DNA of 64,000 nucleotides, taken from positions 620,001-684,000 of the forward strand of contig RQOL01000718.1 in the NCBI GenBank assembly GCA_013076295.1. The letters run 5' to 3'. Below the pieces are notes generated by a model that was not told the origin of the DNA, ran no database searches, and saw only the letters and a program-made list of their open reading frames with translations. Positions 1 to 11,307 of this stretch are shown here, piece by piece. Origin of the DNA: Sanderia malayensis. Taxonomy: Eukaryota; Cnidaria; Scyphozoa; Semaeostomeae; Pelagiidae. Position numbers and translations under genes: made by a program. Every line of letters starts with the position of its first letter. Position 1 is the first letter of the stretch.

Positions 1-420
1 CTGCAGAATGGGGCATACAGACAAGGATGTCCAAAACTGTTATCAAGGCGACCTAATCGTACTACTTCCAATAGGAATGGTGAAGAAATTGATCTGAGTT
101 TGCTTTTCAACAATTGATTTGAGCTTGTCAATTTAAAAGTAGGCTACAACCACATATCAAACAGTTACCAAGTCGAGATTTGAACAAAGTATGACATGAA
201 ATTCGATAAAATTGCCCTGTCTGTTACTCAAAAACTGTACATTGACGAGAAATAGCACCTGGTAGGTCAATTGAATAAACCTAATTCCAACAAGAAAAAA
301 CCACACCTTACCCTATGTTAGTAGAAGGGCGTGGTCATAACAAGTTTCGAAAGACAACGCCCATATGATCAAAATTTGCAAAATATGTGCAATGATAAAA
401 AATCCTTAAAATAAACCTTG
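1..420. repeat. Intronic block duplicated at 24909-25314
   Basis: This stretch is nearly collinear with 24909-25314. Both begin CTGCAGAATGGGGC, and similarity runs to the shared CTTAAAATAAACC near 418 and 25311, after which the two diverge. It lies upstream of the second coding exon of the first NIDO-EGF gene, so it is probably part of that gene's first intron. The other copy stands alone between genes. I see no coding sequence in it. Confidence 0.75.
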
Positions 421-701
421 CTCTGTGGACTTGCGAGTGTTCAAACACTGATGTCATTTGAAATTGCTGGCAATATTCTAAGCAAAAGCTAAATTGCAAT
501 CCTACAAAGAGGACATGTTAACTTGTTGAACGCGTTCAAATTTCAGCACTTTTTCACTCAATTTTACACCTCTTGCTGCCGTCGTCAAATAGAGCAGTCG
601 CCCAAATAAGCATCAAAGCTTAACTGTTTTAAAAATTTTCAATGTATCTTTTAAACGAAATCAAAAATGTGATTGAAGTTTCAATATAAATTGCTTTTCA
701 G

Positions 702-3700
702 GTCAACTTCGCATATTCCCATACAATACAACTAACTTCGTTCAAAATCAAGATGATTCTGAAACAATGATGTTTGTTATTCCTCCAATTCGGCTCAAAG
801 ATGCACAATACAGTGCAATCTTTGTAAGTAATAATGTCTATGAATTATGTTCCTTGCCTATTGTTTAAATTCGTTTTGATTTGTCATTTCTAAGAGCATT
901 TAAAGACAATGGCATGAAAATAAATTCTAATTTTCAATGCAAAATTCTTTGCAGATCTATACGAATGGTTACGTATCATTCCCAGCTATGCATAATAGCG
1001 CAACGCCTAGCTACCCCAGGAGTGTCGAGATATTGGCTCCTTTTTGGACGGATATTGACTTCAGAAATTCAAGCGGTGGTGTTGCTTACTCACTACACCA
1101 ACATACAGACACAGATTCATTCTCCCAGATGATAATAAACAAAACCAGCTTGTACATATCAGCCAGAACCAACGTCAACTTTTCTCCAACTTCGGTAATA
1201 CTCGTGACCTGGATAAAGGCCTTGCCCAAAAATTATTCTTCAAGCGCAGACAGAAACGAGGTATGTGAGTGTGCTTGGGTAATCGTTAATAATGGAAAAT
1301 CCTTGGTAGACTTTAAGACTATGTGATCTCTAAACACTTGATTATACTTTCTTTTCAGACAGTCACATTTCAATTGCATCTGGCTATGAATAATATTAAT
1401 ACATATGCATCATTTATATATGAAGATGGTGGCATGTTATGGAAGGATGTCAACCAAGTCCCTCAAATGCAAATTTCCTCATATAATAGCGTGGCTTTTA
1501 TAAAACTTGGTCCCACTGGGACTTATCCGTTTTATAGATTTGATACTGTGGTTGGAAACACAGGTAGAAAGGGAGAGTGGTTGTTTGATTTGTACAAACG
1601 TCGACCAATAATTCTGTCTCCAAGGCATCTGATCTTGTCCTATGGAAAAGAAAGCGATTTTCAAATTGAAGCAATCCCCCAATTTGTTGTAGAGTTAACC
1701 TATTCGATAAATGTAACTGGAATGTCTGCAACAGTGAATTCCACCAATGGATTAGTGACTCTGCGTGTGAACAGCCTTAACGTCACAATGACATTTATTG
1801 TGAAAGATGCAAACAATCAAACGAGCACGTTTCAACCAAAAATTACGTTGTGCAACTGCACGAGTGGCGCATATTGCAAAGCACCCATTGAAAACACTGA
1901 CATAACCTTTTCGAATCACTTCCTTACTTACGGAAAATGCTACTGTAACCTCGGTTACACTGGTAATGGTTTAAATTGCACTGACATTGACGAATGTACA
2001 ACTGGTCAACATTCATGCCTTGTTAATGCCACTTGCAACAATAACCCTGGCTCATACAAATGCGCATGTAGCTCTGGTTACACTGGCGATGGTTTTAATT
2101 GCGCTGACATTGACGAATGTGCAACTGGTGAACATTCATGCAGCAATAATTCCAACTGCACCAATAACCAGGCCTCATACACATGTGCTTGCAACTCTGG
2201 CTACACTGGTAATGGTTTTAATTGCACTGATATTGACGAATGTGCAACTGGTCAACATTCATGCCTTGTTAATGCCACTTGCAACAATAACCCTGGCTCA
2301 TACAAATGCGCATGTGGCTCTGGTTACACTGGCGATGGTTTTAATTGCGCTGACATTGACGAATGTGCAACTGGTGAACATTCATGCAGCAATAATTCCA
2401 ACTGCACCAATAACGAGGGCTCATACACATGTGCTTGCAGCTCCGGCTACACTGGTAATGGTTTTAATTGCACAGACATTGACGAATGTGCAACTGGTCA
2501 GCATTCATGCAGTAATAATGCCAATTGCAGCAATAACCAGGGCTCGTACACATGTACTTGCAACTCCGGTTACACTGGTAATGGTTTTAATTGCACCGAC
2601 ATTGACGAATGTACAATTGGTCAACATTCATGCAGTACTAATGCTACTTGTATCAATAACCCTGGCTCATACACATGTGCTTGTAACTCTGGTTACACTG
2701 GTAATGGTTTTAATTGCACAGACATTGACGAATGTGCAACTGGTCAGCATTCATGCAGTGTTAATGCCAACTGCACGAATAACCAGGGCTCATACATATG
2801 TGCTTGTAACTTTGGTTACAGTGGTAATGGTTTTAATTGCACTGACATTGACGAATGTGCAACTGGTCAGCATTCATGCAGTGTTAATGCTAATTGCACA
2901 AATAACCAGGGCTCATACACATGTGCTTGCAACTCCGGTTACACCGGTAATGGGTTTAATTGCACTGACATTGACGAATGTGCAACTGGTCAGCATTCAT
3001 GCAGTGTTAATGCCAATTGCACCAATAACCAGGGCTCATACACATGTGCTTGCAACTCCGGCTACACTGGTAATGGTTTTAATTGCACTGACATTGACGA
3101 ATGTGCAACTGGTCAACATTCATGCAGTAGTAATGCCACTTGTAGCAACAACCCTGGCTTATACACATGTGCTTGCAATTCTGGTTATACTGGAAATGGT
3201 TTTAATTGCACTGACATTGACGAATGTGCAACTGGTCAACATTCATGCAGTACTAATGCCACTTGTAGCAATAACCCTGGCTCATACACGTGTGCATGCA
3301 ATTCTGGTTACACTGGTAATGGTTTTAATTGCACAGACATTGACGAATGTGCAATTGGTCAACATTCATGCAGTGCTAATGCCACTTGTAGCAATAACCC
3401 TGGCTCATACACGTGTGCATGCAATTCTGGTTACACTGGTAATGGTTTTAATTGCACAGACATTGACGAATGTGCAATTGGTCAACATTCATGCAGTGCT
3501 AATGCCACTTGTAGCAATAACCCTGGCTCATACACGTGTGCATGCAATTCTGGTTACACTGGTAATGGTTTTAATTGCACAGACATTGACGAATGTGCAA
3601 TTGGTCAACATTCATGCAGTGCTAATGCCACTTGTAGCAATAACCCTGGCTCATACACCTGTGCATGCAATTCTGGTTACACTGGTAATGGTTTTAATTG

Positions 3701-4567
3701 CACAGACATTAACGAATGTGCAATTGGTCAACATTCATGCAGTACTAATGCTACTTGTATCAATAACCCTGGCTCATACACATGTGCTTGTAACTCTGGT
3801 TACAGTGGCAATGGTTTTAATTGCACTGACATTGACGAATGTGCAACTGGTCAACATGCATGCAGTGTTACTGCCAACTGCATAAATAACCAGGCCTCAT
3901 ACATATGTGCTTGTAACTCTGGTTACAGTGGTAATGGTTTTAATTGCACTGACATTGACGAATGTGCAATTGGTCAACATTCATGCAGTACTAATGCTAC
4001 TTGTATCAATAACCCTGGCTCATACACCTGTGTATGCAATTCTGGCTACACTGGCAATGGTTTTAATTGCACTGACATTGACGAATGTGCAACTGGTCAG
4101 CATTCATGCAGTGCTAATGCAGTTTGTACGAATGTCATTGGATCTCACGTTTGCAGTTGCATGAAAGGGTTCTTTGGTATTGGAACCCGTTGTGAAGGTA
4201 AGGTTTGTTGTGTATATCCATGTTTAATCTTCTTAGTTTTTGCAGTGTGTGATCGAATTGCAACTGTTCTGCACGGGTGTTTGGAAGTCATTACATTTAT
4301 CTTAGAATTATGTGTATTATAGACGTATATGGCGCAGATTGTTGTCAAAAACTGAACGATAGTGTGAATAATGCATCTCCATTTATTGCAGGCAATGCAA
4401 ATAAATTCACAATTGGTTATGGTATTGGTGTTGGTTTGGGATGGGCCGTTTTGATTGTTGTCAGTGTTGCAGTAGCAGTCTTTTATAAGCGCAGGAAGCA
4501 AGGCCAAGGTGACATAACTAAAAATATTGAGCCAGTCTCAAATGAAAAGTTTGAAATGGAAGCCTGA
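702..4567 (+). CDS. NEG1: NIDO-domain, 18x calcium-binding EGF, single-pass membrane protein (5' partial)
   Basis: The exons are 702-823, 955-1260, 1359-4197 and 4392-4567, all with GT-AG junctions and compatible phases (1, 0, 0, 1). The signal-peptide exon lies left of the window. Exon 955-1260 and the start of the next form a NIDO (nidogen-like) domain: the APFWTDID motif, then VTWIKALP, then TFQLHLA. A beta-sandwich-like linker with many N-glycosylation sites follows to about 1840. Next come one atypical EGF and 18 cbEGF repeats of 41 residues (123 nt) with DIDEC, the C-x-N-x4-Y-x-C-x-C hydroxylation consensus and GYTGNGFNC. The last exon gives a ~23-residue hydrophobic helix, a YKRRKQ stop-transfer and a tail of about 24 residues. 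The product is expected to be a type I surface protein with a calcium-stiffened rod. The ligand is unknown. An alternative last-exon start at 4323 would add a stalk of about 23 residues. Confidence 0.88.
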
Positions 4568-5223
4568 TTTTGAGCAATGGACATGTTTTTTTTACTTTCA
4601 TATTGATATTGAAACATTCTATTTTTTTTATTTTGCCTATACCATTTAACTTTTACTGTCATGCTTTTTTTCCGTTTCCAGCATTTGAACTGGGAATAGG
4701 CTGCTTCAAGTATTTACAAAATAACATTGGTAATTCATTATTCTATACCATTGTTTAAGAATCATGTTCTCTGAAGTTTTTGTTCATTTGCACACCGGAG
4801 TAGCTGTTTTGCCAAAGTAAATTTAAGTTAATGTTACATTATACACAGGGAATTTTTTCCAACAAACTGGCGGAGAGGGTAACCGGGGATTTTTCACTTG
4901 TTTGAACTTCTTCAGCCCAAGCTTTGTTCTGAGCTGGAACATCACTGTAGGAAATAGCGTGATTCATTTTATGAAGCATTTATGTCATCTCTTTGCTTCC
5001 AGTTATACGATGCATCGTCATTGCAGAAATTATTTGTTTCGGTGTTCTTTCTCGACCTAAAATCAGTGATTGCCAATCAGATGCGAGACTCCAGATTTTA
5101 GTGGCTAATTGCTGAGACTCTGTCACTTGAATGCTCTGTCACGAATGCACACTGCAAATCTATATCAAATCAAATCTATAGTATATGAATTATATGAAAA
5201 CCGCCTATCGTAAATGATCCTAA
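4568..5223. other. 3' flank of NEG1, no gene seen
   Basis: The first ~270 bases match the 3' flank of NEG3 (45439-45720), supporting a shared 3' UTR and flank. Beyond about 4860 the two diverge, and I recognise nothing in the remainder. Confidence 0.6.
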
Positions 5224-5468
5224 CAAAACGTAATTCAACGTAATTCGTCGGAAGAAATCAAAAAAACTTGTTTCTTCCGACAAAATACGACAAATTAAGA
5301 CGAATTACGGTCGATAAATTGTCAAATGCGATAAATGCGTTGAAATGCTAAGATTAGGCTAAGCTAAGATTACGCGCCATATCCAAAAGGAACATGTGAT
5401 CATAGACACGTGATCGTATCAGCCTTTTCCAGATAAATTACGATGAATTAAGACGAAATACGTTTTGC
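5224..5468. mobile_element. Possible short inverted-repeat element (MITE-like)
   Basis: The two ends are imperfect inverted repeats (CAAAACGTAATTC at the left, ATACGTTTTG at the right). GTAATTCGTC/GACGAATTAC-type inverted motifs are repeated inside. It directly abuts the gag fragment at about 5470, whose NEG3-side counterpart has unrelated sequence at the same place, so it is probably a private insertion. The target duplication is not clear. Confidence 0.4.
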
Positions 5469-5469
5469 G

Positions 5470-6210
5470 AGCAAATAGATCCAGAGAAAAAGACATTGAA
5501 GATGATGAGCTTGGGACCCTTACCCACACGTTTAAAACAGTTGAAGTTCAACCAACAACTGTTATTGGCCCTTCAAAATTGTTCGGTGAGCCAGGGGATG
5601 ATATAGAGAAATGGTTGGATTGGAAAGTTTCGAAAGGATAGCTTGTGCGAATGGTTGGTCTGAACGAAGGCAGTTCGAAATTTTGCAAGCTTTTCTGAAG
5701 TTGCGTGCTGCAGGACTCTTCGATGAATTGCCAAAGGAACAACAAAACGATCTAAGAGAGTGGAAGACAGCCCTTGTCGAAAACATCATCCCGAAAGAGG
5801 CTCGTAGGTTCTTCTATGCAGAACTATATCCAAGATGGCAAGGAGAATTGAACCAGTAGAAGATTTCGGAAAATAAATTCAGTTACTGGTTCAAAGGGCG
5901 TACCGAATGCCCATGGAACATCAAAAGACGCTGATGCGTGAACACTTTGTGAATAGCCTACGCCCAAGTTTGAAGAGGATCGTGCTGATTTCTGATCCGA
6001 AATCGTATGAAAAGGCTCTAGCAGTAGCAAAAAAGAAGAGATAAACGATCAAGTCTCTAATGGTTCTGCACCTTAGGTCAGACCACATGCTGGACATCAA
6101 GATCCACCGCCCGTGCCAACGGCTGTTGCCGCCATTTCAGCTGACCAGAAATACAATGATCGTTTGGATCGCCTTGAAAACATGATCGCCCATACTTGCT
6201 CGGGAGGGAT
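5470..6210 (+). pseudogene. Ty3/gypsy-type gag fragment (copy 1)
   Basis: The coding remnant matches the gag-like ORF at 46451-46918 and its continuation at 47166-47320. It covers the phrase GDDIE, the FERIA.ANGWSERRQFEIL region, EARRFFYAELYPR, the segment ending in KALAVAKK, and a later piece with DRLDRLENMIAH before a missing zinc knuckle. Frameshifts and stops near 5630, 5860 and 6043 mean it cannot encode a capsid. Sitting between NEG1 and a broken NEG promoter block exactly as in the NEG3 unit, it was evidently present before that unit was duplicated. Confidence 0.75.
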
Positions 6211-6389
6211 TTTGCACAGCACACAGGAACAATTATTGTCCGTCCAATTTTTTATCATAGATTTGAAAAGAGACAGTATTGGGCAGCTTTTGAGCCCTAT
6301 GAGTGAGAGGTTCTGCCGAAGAGTTGCCCCCCTAAAGCATTGGTTCTCGGGGCTAAATTTAACAGTATAAATTAATATAATTATATATA

Positions 6390-6655
6390 ATTTTATATAT
6401 AGTTAAGTAGATGTCGTTCGTCAATTGATTGTAATGGCGTTCACAATATTCAAATTTCCAACGGGTTGCAATGGTGAATCTTTTTGGCAGAAACATAATC
6501 AGCATTTCATAAATTTTCAAGCCAAAGCATACTTTAGATTACACGTTATTGTCATACAATCGCATTTAATGAAAACTATCAAACAAGACCGAGGCTCCTC
6601 GTAGGGCCTCAAGAATGTTTTTACAAAAATATATCGCAATGGAGTAAGTAAAACG
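6390..6655 (+). repeat. Truncated copy of the NEG upstream (promoter) block
   Basis: The sequence from the TATATATAGTTAAGTA motif to AAGTAAAACGTCATAA matches the regions upstream of the NEG2 (15005-15240), NEG3 (about 33060-33160) and NEG4 (54770-55015) signal exons. Here it ends at about 6655 without a signal exon, so it is the relic 5' end of a deleted gene copy whose EGF piece follows at 6985. Confidence 0.7.
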
Positions 6656-6984
6656 TCATAATATAAAACCACTTACAAGGGGGTTTCACAAGTGGGCTCA
6701 ACGATTACAGTTCAACACATACAATTACTAATACTACAGTAAACTCGCAATTCCTTTCTCGACAGAACAGTCTTTGGTGCTTCAGTTCTTTTTCTTCAAT
6801 CTTTCTTTCAAATATAATCATAACAATCGGCTTAGATATTCGTGACGCCGTCCCTCAACGACAGATTTATATTACTTTAATCGGAGAAACTTTCGCAGGA
6901 AGAAACTTTCGCGATTATCGCGTTTTTGGCCAGATTTCGCGAAGGTTCATTGCGCAAAATTTTCTAAATTATGAAATTTGCGAA
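6656..6984. other. Unassigned spacer
   Basis: This sequence separates the relic promoter block from the relic EGF exon. It contains a short region rich in CGCGA and TCGCG at 6895-6945. I see no coding sequence and no match to the other NEG copies. Confidence 0.4.
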
Positions 6985-7588
6985 AAACTAATTGCAACCA
7001 AAAATTACATTGTGCAGCTGCGTGAGTAGCGCATATTGCAAAGCACCTATTGAAAACACTGACTCTTCGAATCATTTCCTTACTTACGGAAAATGCTACT
7101 GTAAACTTGGCTACACTGGTAATGGTTTTAATTGCACTGACATTGACGAATGTGCAACAAGTCAACATTCGTGCAGTATTAGTGCTAACTGCACAAATAA
7201 CCCTGGCTCATATACATGTGCTTGCAACTCTGGATACACTGGAAGCGTGATTTTGAGCAATCAACATGTTTATCTTAATTTGATATTGATATTTAACCAT
7301 TTTATCTTAATTCCATATTATGTCGAACATTTAGGTTTATTTGCTTCAGTTATTTGTTTTTGAGGCTTATCCTCAGGATTTAAATTTGAAACAATTTAAT
7401 TTAACTTTTTACGTATTTTGTTGCATAAAGTTGATAAGCAGCGTGATGATAATGTTGTGTCAAGTTGCGTTGCTGTCATGCAGCACAGATCAACTGGGGT
7501 TAGATTTATAGATGCTTTTTATATGAAGCTTATATTTTATCATGAAGAACGAAGATGCTTAATCTTCAAACTTTGGATTGATGATTTG
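6985..7588 (+). pseudogene. Collapsed NEG copy: EGF stub fused to 3' flank
   Basis: Bases 6995-7240 encode the start of a NEG large exon: the PKITLC linker end, the first atypical EGF, and one cbEGF up to GYTG. At about 7240 the reading jumps directly into sequence equal to NEG2's end and 3' flank (AAGCGTGATTTTGAGCAAT, compare 20666). The deletion therefore removed the remaining EGFs, the last intron and the membrane exon; both partners carry TGG at the junction. The 3' flank continues to 7588, is interrupted by a retroelement, and resumes at 11643. NIDO and signal exons are absent. Confidence 0.85.
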
Positions 7589-7639
7589 TAGAGCGGATGG
7601 ACATTATACAGAAGCCAGTGAAACAAGTGCTCCAGCAAC

Positions 7640-7870
7640 ATAAACACGCCACAAATCATGTTGGAATGGAAGTGTGGGAGACACTTTCCGCACAAAGGCC
7701 AGTGCCCAGCCAAAGGAAAAACATGTAATACCTGTGGGCAAGAAAATCACTTTTCCAAAGCATGCAAAGGAAAACGTACAAAAACATTGACCAACACTGC
7801 ACAACCAAATTGGCGCAAGGGTAAGAAAACAGTTCACCCTCTGCTGAATCTCACTCACGGAACGATCTGA
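7640..7870 (+). pseudogene. gag zinc-knuckle segment
   Basis: The translation carries KCGRHFPHKGQC followed by CNTCGQENHFSKAC, two CCHC-type knuckles as in Ty3/gypsy gag proteins that bind RNA. It is short and stops at 7868, with the protease piece starting in another frame about 30 bases on. This is the part of gag missing from the fragments at 5470-6210 and 46451-47320, but I cannot say whether it belongs to the same family. Confidence 0.75.
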
Positions 7871-7898
7871 TTCAGACAGCTCGGATTCAGATGAATAT

Positions 7899-8530
7899 TT
7901 GTATGCTATGAGGCCAAAGTGGAAGTCAAAGACCCCCAAGGCGTTTATAACTGTTCGCGGTCATAAATTTGAAATCACCGTGGACACTGGTGCCTCTATC
8001 AATGTTCTTGATCAATCGACATTCCACAAAATGAAAGGGGTAACATTAGAGCGCACCAAAACAAAAGCGTTTGCATACAATACACCTTTTGCATCGTGCG
8101 TATTTAGAGGTCTGGTACTAGTTTTTGGGTGAAAAAGATGCTGAGGGTGAAATAATTTTTCACCCAAAACTAGTGCCAGACCTCTAAAATACGCATGATG
8201 CAAAAGGTGTATACGGATACGCCTGTTGACTTTATTGGTAAATTTGACGCACTTGTTGAAACAAAGAAACGGTTCACCGTAGCAACGTTCTATGTAACCA
8301 AAGACCATGACAGTGGTTGTTTACTGAGTGCAGAATCTGCCCAAGATCTGAAATTAATTAGCATTCATGTGAACAAAGTTACTTCACCGGACAAAAGGGA
8401 AATGCCCACCACCAATATCAACACAAAGGATGAAAAGCTTCGTGACATTGTCAACAGATATGGGATAATTTTCACTGGGATAGGAAAGTTCAAAGACCAT
8501 CGTATAACCTTGAACATAGACAAGGTGTAA
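7899..8530 (+). pseudogene. Retropepsin segment broken by a foldback insertion
   Basis: The reading contains the aspartic-protease motif VDTGAS at about 7978-7998 and, after an interruption, a typical downstream gypsy segment (DTPVDFIGKF, then TVATFYV, to ITLNIDKV). Between them, bases 8083-8205 hold an inverted repeat of ~53-bp arms that introduces a stop. The piece then ends at 8530, where the reverse transcriptase should begin. Confidence 0.7.
8083..8205. repeat. Foldback with ~53-bp arms inside the protease
   Basis: The left arm (about 8086-8143) reads ATACACCTTTTGCATC through GTTTTTGGGTGAAAAA. The right arm (about 8152-8205) is its near-perfect reverse complement, with a loop of about 15-20 bases between them. 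It would form a stable hairpin and interrupts the protease reading frame. Confidence 0.75.
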
Positions 8531-9025
8531 AGGTATTAAAAAACAATCAAAATAAAATTATAACTTATTCAAGTTTACTAATTCATTTCATTTCTAATTA
8601 ATTTATCACTTAATCACTTAATATTTAATCTTTGATCACTTTTGGCTCTGCCATTATGGCTACACCATGTTGTTCAGTTGGCATGACAACTTGGTTTGTG
8701 TACAGCCACTGATCTGAAACAAAAGACTGGATCGAGCTTCTGTTGTTGAAAAAGTGAGGCACGCTTTGTTTTCTGGCGGCCATATTGGTCGTACCCACAA
8801 CACGGAAATAAACTGTGGCTTTGTATGGAAAGCTTTGTGCACCAGCGAAATTTTATTTGTATTTGTCATGCATTTGAGAATCTAAAAAGGTATGTATTTA
8901 ATATTTGAGTTTTTTGGCACGATATTTAATTTTTATCGCCGCTATGTTGCTCGTACCCACTAAGATTCAAAAGCTACGGGCTTCAAAACTCTACGTCTCA
9001 GAGCAATGAGGTGCTCAATCCAGTC

Positions 9026-10095
9026 TATGGAGTCATATCGATGTCAAAATTCAAAATCCAAATTCGGAATGCAACATTGCAGTATGCAATGTGAGATCTG
9101 TGTTCGGAATGCAAAATGGGAGTTTGCGATGTAAGAATGCAATTCACAATGTCACAATAAACGCAAAGCAGGCAATTTATTAATTCACAACATTGACTTG
9201 ATTTATGCTAATGTTCATTGTAATTTGATAAGTCATCAAAGTGACTGCCCAATGCATCAAGTCAAACGTGCAAGGCAAGATGGCAATTCATAATGTTAAT
9301 GCTTTGCGCTCCTTAATATTTTGGGGGGAAAACCCATCGACTGTGCTCTTCTTTCACAAATCATGGCGTCTTCTAGTAATTGGGAATCTAATGGCGAACT
9401 GTTACAACGGTTTTGTGAGTATACGAAGAATGCCCTCACAGAGTGTCTGAGAAACTTTGAGGATGGGAAGAGTTTAGACTATATTTCATATCGTTTAGAA
9501 CATGCCTTGTTGGCTGTGATGCAACAGGATTTGATGAACCTCCAAGAGTAACTGTCGTAAAGTTGAAATAAATTCGTTGGGCCTAACGAACTCCATTTGC
9601 ATCACAGCCAACAAGGTATGTTCTAAACGATATGAAATATAGTCTAAACTCTTCCCATCCTCAAAGTTTCTCAGACACTCTGTGAGGGCATTCTTCGTAT
9701 ACTCACAAAACCGTTGTAACAGTTCGCCATTAGATTCCCAATTACTAGAAGACGCCATGATTTGTGAAAGAAGAGCACAGTCGATGGGTTTTCCCCCCAA
9801 AATATTAAGGAGCGCAAAGCATTAACATTATGAATTGCCATCTTGCCTTGCACGTTTGACTTGATGCATTGGGCAGTCACTTTGATGACTTATCAAATTA
9901 CAATGAACATTAGCATAAATCAAGTCAATGTTGTGAATTAATAAATTGCCTGCTTTGCGTTTATTGTGACATTGTGAATTGCATTCTTACATCGCAAACT
10001 CCCATTTTGCATTCCGAACACAGATCTCACATTGCATACTGCAATGTTGCATTCCGAATTTGGATTTTGAATTTTGACATCGATATGACTCCATA
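9026..10095. repeat. Long inverted repeat, 499-bp arms and 72-bp loop
   Basis: Arm 9026-9524 and arm 9597-10095 are almost exact reverse complements (paired positions sum to 19121 throughout). Both arms encode the same ~70-residue reading in opposite directions, with MASSSNWESNGELLQRF near its start. A further 23-bp inverted match lies outside, at 8708-8730 and 10096-10118. On the right it touches the arm directly; on the left it is separated by 295 bases (8731-9025). I do not recognise the encoded peptide; the N-terminus of a transposon protein is a guess. Confidence 0.85.
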
Positions 10096-10139
10096 CCAGT
10101 CTTTTGTTTCAGATCAGTGTGTACAGCATAAACAGGTGT

Positions 10140-10545
10140 GTCATTTTTGACTCGTGACGCGCATGCGTAAGCGAGTAGATGTTGGTGAGTGGGAAAAAAT
10201 GTTGTGTTCTGTGTCAGTGTCTGTGTGTGTCAGTGTCCGTGTCAGTGTTCGTGTTTCTGTTTACTTTGCCCATATAAGGTATGTGCCTCAGATTCAAACG
10301 CTCCCTTTTAATTTGAAGTGAGGCTACCAAGTATGATATCACTTTGCAAGTTTTTCATTGGATAAAATGTAAACTTGTTGAAACAACAAGCAACATGACG
10401 TACCATACTAGATGCTGGGCACGCTGTGGCAGGGCGGGACCACGAGCACGATCACGCACGGAGACAGGGAGCATTTTTGACTCGTTGTTGGAGCATCAAG
10501 TGAAAAGAAGAAAGTTGTCTAGCTCTATGCTTTTGCAACTACCGT
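10140..10545. other. GT-rich spacer, no gene
   Basis: The stretch includes an irregular GTGTCAGTGTC/GTGTTCGTG tract at about 10200-10265. I see no supported reading frame. Confidence 0.4.
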
Positions 10546-10623
10546 AAATCCTCGAATTAGCCCCCTGGGGGCTTATTTATTTTTCACATTTCCAGAGGGG
10601 GGTTTATTTGAGGGGGGGCTTAA
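10546..10623. repeat. Short G/C-run repeat of the TCGAATTAGCCCCC type
   Basis: The segment begins TAAATCCTCGAATTAGCCCCC and ends with TTATTTGAGGGGGGGCTTAA, an imperfect inverted pair around a CCCCCTGGGGG core. Related end motifs occur at 12240-12560, 52110-52410, 56995-57350 and 62880-63330, suggesting a dispersed MITE-like family. Gypsy RNase H sequence starts immediately after it. Confidence 0.5.
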
Positions 10624-11307
10624 TCCTGTTGGAATTTCGGCATTTCTAGCACAACGATCATCAGAAACAGGGACACAAAGTATTATAGCTTATGCAAGTC
10701 GTGGATTGCCAGATGTTGAAAAACGCTATTCCCAAACGGAAAAAGAAGGACTCAGTATTGTATGGGTGGTTGAACACTTCCACCTTTTTCTGTTTGGATC
10801 TCATTTCACGTTAGTCACAGAACACAAACCGTTAGAGATTATATACGGAAGTCCTCGGTCAAAACCATCCGCACCGTACGAATCGAGAGATGGATTCTAA
10901 GATTACAGCCATACAACTTTTCAGTCCAATACAAGCCGGGTGCAGAGAATCCAGCTGATTATCTATCTAGATAATCTGAGAGTCAGCCAATCATGACTCA
11001 AGAAAAGCTTACAGAAGAGTATGTCAATTTCGTATCTCGATATGCAGTCCCGAAAGCCATGACAATCAAGGAAATAAAAGATGAGACGAACACAGACAGA
11101 GTATTGCAAGCTGTAAGAGCAGCAATCAAAACGAATCATTGGGATCTCGATCTTGTTCGTCCATTCAAGAGTGTAAAGGATGAATTGACAATCAATTCAG
11201 ATAACATCACTTTACGAGGAACCCGAATTGTCGTACCTAGTGCGTTACAACAAAGAACCGTAGACTTAGCACATGATGCACATCAAGGACTATTCAAGAC
11301 TAAATAA
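10624..11307 (+). pseudogene. Ty3/gypsy RNase H and pre-integrase segment
   Basis: The reading matches 50018-50630 almost base for base: the IIAYASRGLPDVEKRYSQTE motif, FGSHFTLVTEHKPLE, and YKPGAENPADYLSR. The catalytic TD of TDHKPL reads TE here. A small insertion near 10876 and a stop near 10975 break the frame, so it is non-functional. The first acidic position present in the other copy (DASPVG) is lost because unrelated sequence abuts at 10624. Confidence 0.85.

Noticed and set aside
881..1132. 83-residue frame overlapping the NIDO exon of NEG1 (and 40638-40889)
   Set aside because: Out-of-frame shadow of the NIDO exon, starting in the intron; the in-frame reading has the domain motifs.
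1987..3885. 632-residue open frame overlapping NEG1's EGF exon in another frame (and 1094 residues at 41753-45037, 364 at 19238-20332, the first part of 59010-61157)
   Set aside because: The EGF unit is 123 nt, a multiple of three, so any frame free of stops in one unit stays open across the array. The translation is a monotonous LTNVQLV repeat without cysteines or splice logic. It is a by-product of the real frame.
1987..4197. Regular 123-nt direct repeats considered as a CRISPR-like or satellite array
   Set aside because: The units are protein-coding cbEGF domains with frame-preserving divergence; there are no spacers, and the context is eukaryotic.
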